Source: Rhipidocladum racemiflorum (Eukaryota > Streptophyta > Magnoliopsida > Poales > Poaceae). From it: a stretch of DNA of 64,000 bases. Numbering within the stretch: position 1 is the stretch's first letter; each line of letters begins with the position of its first letter. A program made the translations under genes and the position numbers. Positions 23,444 to 34,173 of this stretch are shown in pieces. The stretch lies in NCBI GenBank assembly GCA_036346355.1, contig CM070583.1, forward strand, positions 3,100,001-3,164,000. Direction: 5' to 3'. Under the pieces are notes generated by a model. The model had not been told where the DNA came from, did not search any database, and saw only the letters and a program-made list of their open reading frames with translations.

Positions 23444-25639
23444 GATGATGCTTCCATTTTTGCCAATCTAGACTCGGCAAAACTGCAGGCAATTCAGGCG
23501 ATCCTAGCTACCTTGGGTAGTGCAACAAGGCTACAAACGAACATCCACAAGAGTGAGATTTACCCCGTTAGCTGCAATTATTTAGATCTAGCTCATTCTA
23601 CAGGGATTCCTGGCACAGAGGAAGTCATTCCCATATAGGTACCCAGGGTTCCATCGCGCCCCACAAAGTTATCACGGTCGGATGTAGGGGTGGCAATGGG
23701 GACCCGTTCCCCGATCCCCAGCGGGGAATTCCTCTATTAGGGGACGGGTAAGGGAAGAAGTCGTCCCCGCGGGGATGGAAACGGGGAAAATTATTCCCCC
23801 GTCGGGGATGGCGGGGACGGGGACAGGGAATTTTTTCCCCCGCGGGGACCCGGTTGGGGATCCGAATTTAGTTTAGTCCACTTTAGTTGTTAGATTGCAA
23901 ACATATTCTCTAGCCCATCATATTCACATTTTCATAAACGGGACAACATAATCTTGAATGAATGCATGTATTTTTTTTCCCATGCCTATTGATATTATTT
24001 TATAGTTAAAATGGCTATAAGAGCTCTTCTCCTGTGTGAAATTTTCGAGGGGATGGGTCCCCGACGGGGCCCCGATACCCGAACGGGGATGGGGATGGGG
24101 GGATTTTCTCCCCCGAGACGGGGAATGGGGACGGGGATGGGGAAAATTTCGGGTCGCGGGGACGGGGACGGGGAGGCACTCCCCAGCGGGGAATGCCCCC
24201 GTTGCCACCCCTAGTCGGATGTGCAACCGATGGTTGACAAAGTGGAAGCGAGGTTGGAGGGATGGAAAGGGAAGATACTCTCAAGGGCAGCTAGGCTCAT
24301 CTTGGCAGACACGGTTCTTACCTCACTGGCAATCTAACACCTCACGGTGCTTCCTCTATCAAGATGGGTGACAAAAAAACTTCACATGATCAACAGAAAA
24401 TTCATCCGAAGGGGTGATTAGGAATGCAAATGTGGCCATTGTCTGGTAAAGTGGGCCAAGGTTTGTAGGCTGAAGAACCTTGGTTGGTTAGGGATCAAAG
24501 ACTTCGACAGGTTCGGACGACCACTTCGTGTTCGATGGCTGTGGTATGAATGGAAAAACAAGGAAAGACCTTGGGTTGGCATAGAATTACCTTGCTACGA
24601 AATTGATAGAAGCCTCTTTAATTCAAGCACCAAGATCAATCTAGGCAATGGCCACAACACAAAATTTTGGACTTCCGCTTGGCTCGACGGAAAGTCTCCA
24701 AAGGAGTTGGCGCCGCATTGCTTCGCCATTGTCTGTACAAAAGGGAGAAGTGTGCATGAAGAACTAACTTCAAACTGATGGCTTTCTTTGCTGTGACGTA
24801 TAACAACTCGCACACAGCTAGAGGAGTTCTACAACCTATGGCAGGCCATCCAACAAATCATGCTGCACCCGCAGACACAGGATACCATTGTTTGGAGATG
24901 GACAGTGCGTGGGGAGTACTCCACAAAGACAGCCTATAGGGTGCAATTCATTGGGGCGGTGCCGGATCACAACTACAACACTATATGGGGAGCCAACACA
25001 GAAAATAGGTGTAATTTTTTTTGCTTGGCTATTCATTCAGGATAGAATCCTCGCTGCAGATAAATTAGCCATTAGAGGATGGCTGAATAGCCACATGTGC
25101 CCAATGTGTAGTTCAAACCCGGAATCAGCAACACATTTGATGATGTTTTGCCCTTTCGCGAGGCAAATTTGGTCCAAGATCTTCACGTGGTTACACATGA
25201 ACACGCTCTTGCCAACATCGGAATCGGCTGCTAGAATGTGGTGGGAATCTACCCGTGCTTGCTTCATAAAACAACGCCGCAAAGAAGTTGATGGAGTTCT
25301 CATTTACGTCTTTTGGAACTTGTGGAAGGAAAGAAATGGTAGAATATTCAGCAAGGTGTATCACAATGTGCAATCTGTTTTTGACCTCATCACTCAAGAT
25401 GTTCGAAACCGAAGGTTGGCTTTGAAGAAAAAGTTAAGATCGGGCAGCCACTTCTCCTCTTGATCTCTAAGCTTGTACATAGGTCTCTTTCTTCACGGTT
25501 TCTTTCTCTTTTTGTTGCCAGGTCCGACAGTTCAGTTGGCTTGGGTTTACCTTGTAATTAAACTTGAACATTTTTTATTCTCTTTTTCTACTTGAATGAA
25601 TCAGGCAGCGCTCCTGCCTTTCACTTCAAAAAAAAAAAA
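23444..25639 (+). mobile_element. 5'-truncated LINE (non-LTR retrotransposon), 3' half of ORF2, inactivated
   Basis: Begins inside the reverse transcriptase at DDASIFAN (the catalytic YADD-type motif). It continues through DSAKLQAIQAILATLG and, after a hAT insertion, VQPMVDKVEARLEGWKGKIL, typical of plant LINE ORF2. The zinc-binding region (zf-RVT) is seen at about 24990-25430: MCPMCSSNPESATHLMMFCPF and VFWNLWKERNGRIF. Stops and frame changes near 24418 and 24778 show it is dead. The 3' end GCAGCGCTCCTGCCTTTCA runs into a poly(A) of about 12 at 25628-25639. A close relative of this 3' end is at 38022-38464. Confidence 0.85.
23685..24213. mobile_element. Non-autonomous hAT element (529 bp) inserted in the LINE
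   Basis: Terminal inverted repeats TAGGGGTGGCAA on both sides; flanked by the exact 8-bp duplication GTCGGATG (23677-23684 and 24214-24221), the hallmark of hAT. It has no transposase. Both ends carry dense GGGGA/GGGGAC subterminal words, with a long AT-rich centre. Removing the element and one duplication restores continuity of the LINE frame. Confidence 0.92.
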
Positions 25640-26470
25640 GATTCAAAGTGCGAGTAGAACGAATAAAATTAGGAGGAGGATTGCCATCAGACACACAGGG
25701 GCGGTATCGATCACCGAGATACCAGACCCATTAGGGCCAGATCGGCACCTCTCGCTAGTTCAGGTTCATCACTCGGTAATCCTAACTTACCTGTTCGGAT
25801 TGTGGGTATTCGTAGCATTTAGATGCCAAATAGTAAGCCACTTTAGTAACACAGTAAAAAGACCAAGGGAGGAGCCAAGTAACTTGGTAACTTTGACCAA
25901 AGCCAGCCAAGGGCATGCAGCCATCAATGCAAGCGACCAGCACAGCCACAAGGTGCATCCCACCTAAAGCAGCTCGGTAGTCGAGGCAAGGACAAGAGCC
26001 ATGCTTCCATTAGAGCCGAGAGAAGCAAAGGCAAACAAGCCCCAGTTAATCTCAGCCCAGCCAAGGCAACAAGGCACACATCCACTCCTCAATTCTAGCC
26101 AAGAGCAACCAAAGAGCTCACCTCCATTCCATAGCCACTCAAACCGAGCACCAACCAAGCAAACCAAAGACCAAGAATCATAGCAAAAGCAAGAAGCCAG
26201 AACAAGAAGAAGGAGGGCCCCCAAGCCGAAGCAAGAAGAAGAGCCTCAAGCCAGATCAAGAAGAAGGATCTGAAAGGAGGAGTCCCTAAGCCAGGAGGTG
26301 GTCAAACCCGAAGCAAGAAGACGAGCAAGAAGACCCCTCAAGCCGGAGAGTAGCTCGACCACCTCATCCTCCCCAACTCGGTAGCAACAACTTCCTCATA
26401 CCCGAACCACAACCCCAGGTGCACATTAGCAGTAGGGTTACTACTTGTAGGCTATGCACAGTTTCGAATT
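25640..26470. repeat. Fragment of the long Ty3/gypsy LTR
   Basis: Resembles the left part of the 649-4111 LTR at many points: GATCACCGAGATACCAGACCC, CACCTCTCGCTAG, TTCATCACTCGGTAA and CTTACCTGTTCGGATTG occur in the same order. It then runs through the GAAGAAGG/CAAGCCGAAGC-rich part to CCAGGTGCACA. Segments are deleted relative to the other copy. It starts directly at the poly(A) of the LINE. A 30-bp duplication (CTATGC.CAGTTTCGAATT.GATTTT) follows at 26453-26510. Confidence 0.7.
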
Positions 26471-26656
26471 AGATTTTTAGACTATGCCCAGTTTCGAATT
26501 GGATTTTTAAAATTAAAAAACAACAGCTAGAAAGTGTGACAGTTTCAGCTTGACAAATCATGGTATATGAAGGATAATATTTTGGCAACTCAATAAATAA
26601 TTTGTTGGAAATTTGGGATGTTACACCTAGCAAACTAAACAAAAAACTGTTAATTA

Positions 26657-26872
26657 TGGTGAACCATCAAGAAGCCACAAAAGAACTCATGCGAAGCAAG
26701 AGGTGCATGAGAGGATTAGATGCTAAGTTATTCTTTAGCACTAGATTCTTGTATAGGGTAAGGATCCGGAGTTTCAAGAGGGTTGTGAGAGAGTGCATGC
26801 TCATACCATATCTCAAAACTATGATTCGATCTGGGAGCTGTTGCGCATAAGAAGGGATACGAGAGTGTAACA
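26657..26872 (+). repeat. Partial LTR of the decayed copia-type family (relative of 52192-52713)
   Basis: Shares GTGCATGAGAGGATTAGATG, TTCTTTAGCACTAGATTCTT and GTATAGGGTAAG with the LTRs at 52192-52713 and 55169-55676. It ends with the same GCGCATAAGAAGGG...GTAACA terminus. The left half is missing. Confidence 0.75.
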
Positions 26873-26879
26873 AAAACAC

Positions 26880-27416
26880 AAAAAACCATAACTAACCCTA
26901 TAGACTTCATGAAGGATTGCAGCTATGGCAGATTTGCATCTTCGACGGTCCTCCCAGAGATTCACCAATCCCTGACAATCCAGCTCCATGATCCACCTGA
27001 TTAAAGCTTCTTCAAAGAGCAAATTTCACGCCATCACGGAATGCTAGTGCTTCGATAATCAGTTGGTATGAACTTGAAGCCCCCTGGTATAACTTGCTCC
27101 CAGCACCAAGAAAACTGTTGTATTGCTGAGCAACACCCCCAACACCTCCTACATTAGTTGCCGAAGCAATTGCTCCGTTAGTGTTTAACTTGATCCAGCC
27201 CTCAGGTGGCCTCGTCCAAGGAATTTTAGCGATTGTAGCCGTCGGCCTTTCACTTTTCTTGGGTAGCTCTAGTGCGGCAGCTAAAGTCTCACGTACCAAC
27301 TCCATTGATCTTGCTGGATCGTAACCATCGCCGCCTCCCAGCATCCTGCCTTTACTTCGCCAATTAATGGAGGAAAAGAGCCTGATTTCATGGATTCCGA
27401 AGCGATTCGCCTTCAA
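26880..27416 (-). pseudogene. LINE-type RNase H-domain fragment, frameshifted
   Basis: The minus strand encodes WTRPPEGWIKLNTNGAIASA followed by GGVGGVAQQYNSFLGAGSKL and LIIEALAFRDGVKFAL. This is the start of a reverse-transcriptase-like RNase H (RVT_3) domain, recognised by the pattern PPxGWxKLNxDG...EALAxRxGVxxA. The next part, EALIRWIMELDCQGLVNLW, is in another frame, so there is a frameshift near 27015. The catalytic Asp of the first strand is replaced by Asn (LNTNGA). It is most likely a dead LINE-derived copy. Confidence 0.6.
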
Positions 27417-28128
27417 TTCAATGGCTCTACTCGAAAATCGAAATCTCCTCTCAATTCATGACCCCCAAATAGGCAAATACCTGGTACTTCTCGTCTTCTC
27501 CTCATCTCCTAATTTTCTCATTTCTTTCTCTGTTCAACAGCGCCCACGAGCACGTCTTCCTTGTTTGCGATCAGTACCCCACGGCCGCGCGGTGGCATGG
27601 TGATGCCTAGTCGCCCACAGCGGTGTGCTCCGAGAAGGGCCCTTGCAATAGGAAGAGGGTGTCAGGGTGACTTGCCCCCAAGAAGTGTTTCTCCTCCTAC
27701 ATCTGAATTGCCAAGGGAATGATAAATTGAGAACAACCATTGTAAGTTTGCACCTAACGAAACACATAGAAATTTGGTAGGAATTTATTTATTTGACTCA
27801 GTACAATTCCTATTGGACTAAGTACAATTCCTCTATTGTTTCTATGAAATTCCTTCAATATTCCAACGTGGTGGGTATATATCTAGTGGGAGTACTTTTA
27901 GCAAATCAACTTTCACTTTTTTGGTACCGATGATGTTCAGTTTTTTGTCCTCCGAAAAGACTGATGATGTTCAGTTCATTTTTCAGAGCTTTTTTCACAT
28001 ATAGCTAAAGCTTCTTCTTCTACAATTCAGTTCCAAATTCCAATACAGGTGCTTTTGTTCCATTTGTACACAGTACGCCATCTCATATGCTATTTATGTG
28101 GTAAGATGTCAGCTAGATCTAGAAAGTA
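27417..28128. other. Intergenic DNA, no gene recognised
   Basis: A moderately GC-rich patch (27540-27670) without a convincing frame, then AT-rich sequence. Confidence 0.4.
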
Positions 28129-28454
28129 TTTATTTGGAAATGATAAAAGGAAAAAAAAAAGGAAAGAAAACGGGTAGATGAGTTGGTAGAATCCTAAAAA
28201 GGATCCATTCACAATTTCTTATGATTGACACGGGTTCTTCTAGGAATTCTGAGAAATTGGTATTGACCTTAGTTAATATTGAGCAGCAACCTAATGAGAA
28301 TTTAGGCGTGAATAATGATGTCAATGAGGATGATTCTTATATGAGTGGGCATGAAAATGTAGCCAATTCACCAAATGCAGAAGCCACAACTGTTCATGAG
28401 GAATCAAATTTTACTGATATTAATAATATATATGTGCTACTGGATTGTCCTTAA
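28129..28454 (+). pseudogene. Possible remnant of a hAT-family (TTF zinc-finger/dimerisation type) transposase N-terminus
   Basis: The conceptual translation has a Lys-rich start (KRKKKKERK), VDELVES, a stop, then KGSIHNF and a second part starting MIDTGSSRNSEKLVLTLVN and rich in N/D/E to about 28452. The order resembles the low-complexity N-terminus of plant hAT-like TTF-type zinc-finger proteins, but no zinc finger or catalytic domain follows. Stops and frame changes break it. This is an inference from pattern only. Confidence 0.4.
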
Positions 28455-29479
28455 TGAATACTTTATGTTTGTTTCATTTACCAAGTTTATTGGCAATATT
28501 CAATGGTGATGTATTGAACTTTAGTTTTTCAATTAGAAAAAGTGTATTGTTACATGCTTATGTTAGCAAATGGGAACTCCCCTTTTTGTCATGCCCTAGG
28601 GCCTCCAAAATATTAGGAACGGCCCTGGCGAAGGGATTAGAGTACCAGCTCTGATTGTATCCCCTTAGTTCCATAGCTTTTTTCGGTAGTCTTCATGGCG
28701 CCACATCGACCATCCACTATGAACCAAGGAAGCATAGCCACACTAAACACCCTCTCTTTTTTTCTTCTGCGTACGCCACTGTTTCTAGACAACCATATAT
28801 ACCACACTATCCTCAATATTTGCTTTGTCAGATTCTTGGCATAAATCTCTGCAGAGAATGTCTGCTGTCCAGGTACCTGCAGTAGCAGTGTTCTCAGGTT
28901 ACGAAGCGTTGGCAAATCTCCCTGCCCTTGTTCATCTGACGACATCTGAAGCAAAGAAAATGCTGATCGGGGTGGTAAGTCTCTCGCACGGCATTTTCGT
29001 GTCGATCAGAGAACGCAGCCAGCACACCGTCTCTGGCGACGCGTAGCCTGCCGGACAGCACTAATCTTGTAGCGTTGTACAGGCTGCAAAGAAGCTCGTA
29101 TTGGTCGCCGGCTCGCCGCCGCCGCCGACGTTGCCGTCGATGCAGACCGACGCCTCGACAAGCGACGGCTCCTCGTACACCCGAATGTGGGCGTAGCAGT
29201 CGAGGAGGACCAGCTAGCCTCTCCAGCGCGCGGCAAAAAAATCCTCTTCCGCCATCGGCCCGGAGCGGAATGCTCAGGATCGATGCAGCATCAGGAGCAA
29301 GAAACACTTCACGGCGGATTAGCTGAACATTCCACGATCGTGTATCCTGATCAACAAGCTCATTAACGTTTTCAGCACATCAATCCTGCAATTTCCCTGA
29401 GGGCATGGGAATTGCTAAGTATGGAATCCGGGATCAAATTATCCGACCATACTGAGCTCCAACTCCTGGAGCCAACTCG
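28455..29479. other. Unresolved region with possible captured gene fragments
   Basis: A short open segment at about 28868-28975 (VPAVAVFSGYEALANLPALV) looks protein-like but is not joined to anything. GC-rich DNA at 28980-29330 is open in several frames on both strands, so none can be preferred. No gene is claimed. Confidence 0.35.
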
Positions 29480-29488
29480 CTTGATAAG

Positions 29489-29639
29489 CAGAAAATTGTC
29501 AAAATACCACTCTCAACAAGTGACTTTGCTAAAATGCCACTCCTCTCTCACTGACATGTGGAACCATCTGTGTCTATGACAGTGGACCAGAGTGGCATTT
29601 TAGCGATGCCACTTGTTGAGAGTGGCAGAATGACAATTC
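29489..29639. mobile_element. MITE with 9-bp target duplication (Mutator-like type)
   Basis: Inverted ends AATTGTC.....CCACTCTCAACAAGTG and their complement near 29608-29638 form a near-perfect hairpin of about 30-bp arms. It is flanked by CTTGATAAG at 29480-29488 and again at 29640-29648, a 9-bp duplication expected for Mutator-like elements. Confidence 0.8.
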
Positions 29640-29847
29640 CTTGATAAGACCTCTTTCCAAGGCTTTCCTTCCTGCTACGATACAATAGCCCGCCACACCA
29701 CAGCTGATGCAGTGCGCGAGATCGATGCATCCATAAACTCCTCCTCTGGGAAGCATATGCCTTTGAAAACTCCTTCACATAGGGAAGTGGGGTTGGAGAA
29801 TAGGCGCCAGCCTAGCTTCCCCAACAGAGCTAAGTTAAACAGTTGCA

Positions 29848-30210
29848 GATCATCTTCTCGTTGCCGCCGACCGCTTGGTCGTGTTCGCCGGCTTCGCGTC
29901 CCTCATCTTCTCGCTGCTCTGCCACTTCACCTTACGCGCACAGCTCCGCGAGGCGGAGGCGTCGCCGTCACCCCAGTCGGCCTCAGCAGCCGCCGCTTCT
30001 GCCTGCCCCTACTGGGTTGGTGCTGAAGACGCCGCGGCTAATGCGGTGGTGGCCGTGGTTGAGTGGGATCCGAACGAGGTGGACGAGAAGGGGGAGGAGT
30101 TCGCGGTCTACTGCCGGAGGGGTGAGACCATCGGCATACAAGAGGAACAAAATATGGCGACATTGGATCACCATGTCTTCGTCCTCGCTAGGAAGAAGCT
30201 CCCCCATTAA
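29848..30210 (+). other. Open segment with a membrane-helix-like stretch, possible exon or captured gene fragment
   Basis: After a TTGCAG acceptor-like site (to 29847) a frame stays open to a stop at 30208. It begins HLLVAADRLVVFAGFASLIF and continues as a hydrophobic helix to LLCHFTL, then an Ala/Ser-rich part and VVEWDPNEVDEKGEEFAVYC. There is no ATG at its start, and the family was not recognised. The sequence is much more GC-rich than its surroundings, which may indicate a captured host fragment. Confidence 0.35.
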
Positions 30211-30487
30211 CCCGGACAGCAAAGCGAACCGAGGTCGCACATCTCATCACCATCCTCTCTCCGAAGCCAAGCCGTCGCATAAGGCAATCACGTGGACGCC
30301 ACGTCAGCTAGCACCTCCACTAGCTCCTACCCCTTTCAATGGTGGAGGTGGGAGAGAGGTGTTAGTATAGACCCACATTTCAAGTTGAATCTTTTCACCA
30401 GACTTCTAAAAGATCTTAGTATTGTTTTTAATTCTCTCAAAACTATTTTTAATTTTAACAGTTTTTTACCTATTTAACCCTCCTCTA

Positions 30488-30527
<40 letters not shown>
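30488..30527. repeat. (AAT)n microsatellite
   Basis: About 13 tandem AAT trinucleotides. Confidence 0.95.
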
Positions 30528-30982
30528 GATGGAAGGGTTTGTGTGCTTGTATGTATTTTTGGATCAGCATCTATGTAGTTGTGTCGGCCCTTTAATTGAT
30601 GCCATAAATTTGATTAGGATTTCAGATATACTCCGATAGGAGGCAAGACGGACAATACCAATATACATGCGCATCGATAGCTGTCGTTCATTCCAATAGG
30701 ATACAAAAAACGTGCAACTATGCATGCATGCGCTCATTCATTCCATGCATGCTTCCAACGCGAGGCCTTCCGGCTGCTGCGCCGTTCCAACGCACGGCGC
30801 GAGAGCGACGCCAACGCGGTGGGGCCAACGCGAGGGCGACGACGCGACCGACGTCGCTGCTCTGTTCCCGCGCGTGCGTTGTGCCTCCCTCTCCTCCACG
30901 CTGGCCTCTCTCTTTCCACCCCGTCAGCTTCGCGTCATTCCGTTGGACACAACCTAATAGCCTCCAGATAGTGCCATTCCAC
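30528..30982. other. Spacer with a GC-rich block
   Basis: GC-rich sequence at 30755-30960 with overlapping open frames on both strands and no recognisable product. Confidence 0.4.
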
Positions 30983-31345
30983 GTACTTATACTCCCATGA
31001 TTACAGAAAAGGTGGGAGTACGTACTCCTATGATTACAGAAAAGACTTTATATATATATATATATCATGTTCAGTATATTTCAATAATAATTTTAAGATA
31101 CTACAATATGACATTATTGAAAAAAAAATCATCGAAGCCCTTCGTTTTTTGCAATATACCCTTTTCCATATGTAAAAAGAGTATATAAACAAATTATACT
31201 ATAAAGTGTGGACTTTGATAAAAAAAATTTGAAACTCACTTTGAAGTATCTTATAAATCAATATCAGAGTATACTCAAAATGATAAAGAGGTATAACAAC
31301 ATCATATAAGAGGTATATTGACAGTGAGAGTACGTACTCCCAGGG
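30983..31345. mobile_element. MITE-like element, left member of an inverted pair
   Basis: Bounded by GGGAGTACGTACTCC-type ends (31013-31029 and 31329-31342). The interior matches the reverse complement of 31845-32205, including AAGATACTACAATA, AAAAAGAGTATATAAACAAA and GAGTATACTCAAAA. No coding capacity. A TA microsatellite has grown inside it (31050-31068). Confidence 0.65.
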
Positions 31346-31383
31346 ATATGGAATCATATTATATATATATATATATATATATA

Positions 31384-31643
31384 TCTACTATTATAAAGCA
31401 ACAGTTGGTGGCAGTGGTGAGTTCTACCCATATCATTAATTGCCCTGCTTAATTGCCCTACTTAATTGCCCTGCTTAATTGCCCTACGCAAAAAACGAAG
31501 TGTTGCTTTAATTAGCCAACTTTCGCAAGAAACGAAGCGTTAAAGATAGATGTTTGATCTTGTGAAATAATTTTTTTATTTTTTAATCTTTATTTTTCGT
31601 TATCAATTTTGTTTTTCGTAGCAATGCACGGGCATGTAACTAG
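31384..31643 (+). mobile_element. Helitron-like element, copy E
   Basis: The only plus-strand copy. It begins TCTACTATTATAAAGCAAC, with one TC of the usual TCTC missing, and ends GGGCATGTAACTAG. It has four internal 13-nt repeats (TTAATTGCCCT on this strand). TA tracts border it on both sides. Confidence 0.75.

Positions 31644-31691
<48 letters not shown>
31644..31691. repeat. (TA)n(GT)n microsatellite
   Basis: About 15 bp of TA then about 33 bp of GT directly after the CTAG end of copy E. Another TA run of about 27 bp precedes the copy (31358-31384). Confidence 0.95.
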
Positions 31692-31692
<1 letters not shown>

Positions 31693-31844
31693 CATGCATT
31701 TTCTATATACATGTGTATATACACATGCTATCTACACCATCATTTATTTCCTCAAGATATGTGTTATATTGTCTTTTCCTTTATGTCCTGCACAGCGCAC
31801 ATCCCGAAGCAGAAAAGAATGGTATAGATAGCATGTGTATGAAA

Positions 31845-32205
31845 ATTGTTTCATACCCCTGGAAGTATGTACTCACACTCTCAATATACTGTATAAATGA
31901 TATTGTTATACTTCTTTATCCTTTTGAGTATACTCTAATACTGATTATAAGATACTCCAAAGTGAGCTTCACAAAACATTTCATCAAAGCCCACTCTTTA
32001 TAGCATAATTTGTTTATATACTCTTTTTACACATAAAAAATGGTATATAGCAAGAAATAAAGGGCTCCGATAATTTTTTTTTTCAACAATGTCGTATTGT
32101 AGTATCTTAGAATTATTATTGAAGTATATTAAAAGTGATAAAAGAGTATAACACATTCGTTTAAGTGGTATACTGGATGTGGGAGTATATACTTCTAAGA
32201 GTACA
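31845..32205. mobile_element. MITE-like element, right member of an inverted pair
   Basis: Reverse-complement relative of 30983-31345, over most of its length, with scattered differences. It ends GGGAGTATATACTTCTAAGAG and is followed by a TA tract. Confidence 0.65.
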
Positions 32206-32209
32206 GAAA

Positions 32210-32212
<3 letters not shown>

Positions 32213-32293
<81 letters not shown>
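32213..32293. repeat. (TA)n microsatellite, about 80 bp
   Basis: Pure TA dinucleotides, the longest in the window. Confidence 0.95.
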
Positions 32294-32297
<4 letters not shown>

Positions 32298-32426
32298 GCT
32301 AGCATAGATTGTACATAAAGTCATCGGGGTCACATGAATCCGCCCTTGAACCGAAATCAAGAAGCCCCGCAAGGGCCGACGTTTTCACTAAAACCATAGA
32401 TCGCCTCTACCAAGGTCCTCTGTTTC

Positions 32427-32650
32427 CTAAAACAAGCTCGTAGGTCTATCTTCTTGGAGAATTTGAGCAATCAATCGAGTCTTATTAAAACCCCTCAACT
32501 TGAGGCAGTTCAAAAGAAGGTTCCAATCTACTTTATCATAGGCCTTATCAAAATCACTCCATTTTGCTTTCTCCTTTTTTATTTCATGTAACAACATGAC
32601 CCCATCCATGATAATTCTGTTACATATAAGAGCATTTTGAGATTTACTAA
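32427..32650 (-). pseudogene. LINE reverse-transcriptase fragment
   Basis: The minus strand encodes NRIIMDGVMLLHEIKKEKAK and DFDKAYDKVDWNLLLNCL. This is the RT palm entry (consensus DGV..LHE...FKKAYDKV.W.FL) found in plant non-LTR and related retroelements. It is short and not connected to other RT motifs. Confidence 0.7.
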
Positions 32651-32705
32651 GAGTAAATTTCAAAAAAAAAAAAAAAAACCACCTTACCTTTGTTAAGGCT
32701 ATCAC

Positions 32706-33681
32706 AAAGCCACGATTTTAACCAACAATTTGGGATAACCACCCTTCTCTTTGCATAAATTTCACAAAACTACATTTTCTCTTTGCATAAATTTCACAAC
32801 TTCTCCATGAAAGGCTCTAATCTTAAAGTAATTTTTGGTGACATATGAAAATCATTTTGTCGATGTTCAAGACTTGGGGGGTCTCTAGATCGAGTTTACA
32901 AATATAATTTGTGTTGCTTTTGTCTGAAAATTAAAGATTGAAAGGAGTAGAAAATGAAAGGATTGTATTTTATTGAGTCACGGTTGTTTACAGAATACAG
33001 ACTGAATGGAAAACTAACACTAAATCTTGCTTCTTTCTCACAATTATGCCTCGCTCCTTGAATCCTTGCAGAAGCCTCATATTTATAGTAGGCGAAGGGA
33101 TGTCAGTTTGTCATCTTCTACGATGTGTCTTTCCATCAAAATGTGACTTCTCATCAAAAAAGTGTCTTTTGATAAAGAGGCATCTCTTCACAGGGAGTAA
33201 CTTCTAAACGGTTGTCTGTACCTGTTAGAGAAGACGTCTTCCACATGTTTGTTTTATATCGAGGTGTTTTTTTTCACGACTTCAACCAGGTCAGAGCAAA
33301 GGATATCCAATCTCTGGCCTGTATGATGGTCAGAGTAGTTGAATGAATCATTCTCGACCAATATGTGTATATCTAATTGGGGTAACTATGATATTTTTTA
33401 TCTTCAACAAGTGTTTTGTACACTAGTCAGGAATGTTTCCATATGATGAAATTTAACTCTGGTTGAAATTTTAATCAGGTAATAGGTCTTGGGCCTTGTA
33501 TTTACTTATAAACTCTTTTTTCTTATGAGATCGTAGGCCAAAAAGTATAATAGAGTATGTTAATCGTCGTCACATTTTACTCAATTTTTATATACCTTTT
33601 TTACTTCATATTTGAAACAGTTTCAGCCTGACACATCTATTTGTTTTCATGTTTTTAAAAAAATGAGAAATATCTATCTAA
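32706..33681. other. Intergenic DNA, no gene recognised
   Basis: AT-rich, with no convincing frame or repeat boundary on either strand. Confidence 0.4.
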
Positions 33682-33920
33682 TACTCCTACGGTCATAAAT
33701 ATTTGTTATTTTGGATATATTGTCTCAAAAATACAACTTTGATCATCAATTTTATTTTATAATATATTTATAAAACACAATAAAATTTTAATATTATGAT
33801 AGTACTTTTCAAGACTAATATACACATATAATTTTTATGTATTCAATTTAAATATTTAAAATGATATTAACAATTACAATTTCAAAAGTATGACTATACC
33901 TATATCCAAAATAACAGCTT
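33682..33920. mobile_element. Degraded Stowaway-type MITE
   Basis: Starts TACTCCTACGGTCATAAATA and ends near TATCCAAAATAACAGC. The interior (TTTGATCATCAATTTTATTT, AAATATTTAAAATG) matches the interior of the intact Stowaway at 51276-51537. Ends are eroded. It lies about 250 bp upstream of the PPR start. Confidence 0.6.
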
Positions 33921-34173
33921 TTTTACTTAGTTTTAAAAGGAATTCGGCCCATTGCTATCCGGCCCAGTCCGTATGTCATGATATATTTTCTAGGCCAGCT
34001 CCCGGCAGGCACACCGGCCCGCTGTTTCGTCCCTCTCGTCGGCGATCTCGCCGTCGCCGGCGATCCGAACAGCCGCACTCAATCTCCTTCCGGTCGCCGC
34101 CTGCGTCGTCCTCCAACTTTCCTAGGCGCGCCATGTCAGTCTCCAGTCCGGGTGCCTAACGCACTACACACAC

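Noticed and set aside
28894..29307. A 137-codon open frame on the minus strand
   Set aside because: The GC-rich block is open on both strands, and the peptide (RRQRRRRRRAGDQY) shows no family resemblance.
32330..32430. Continuation of the LINE fragment at 32427-32650
   Set aside because: The sequence shows no recognisable RT motif and its frame is not continuous with the fragment.
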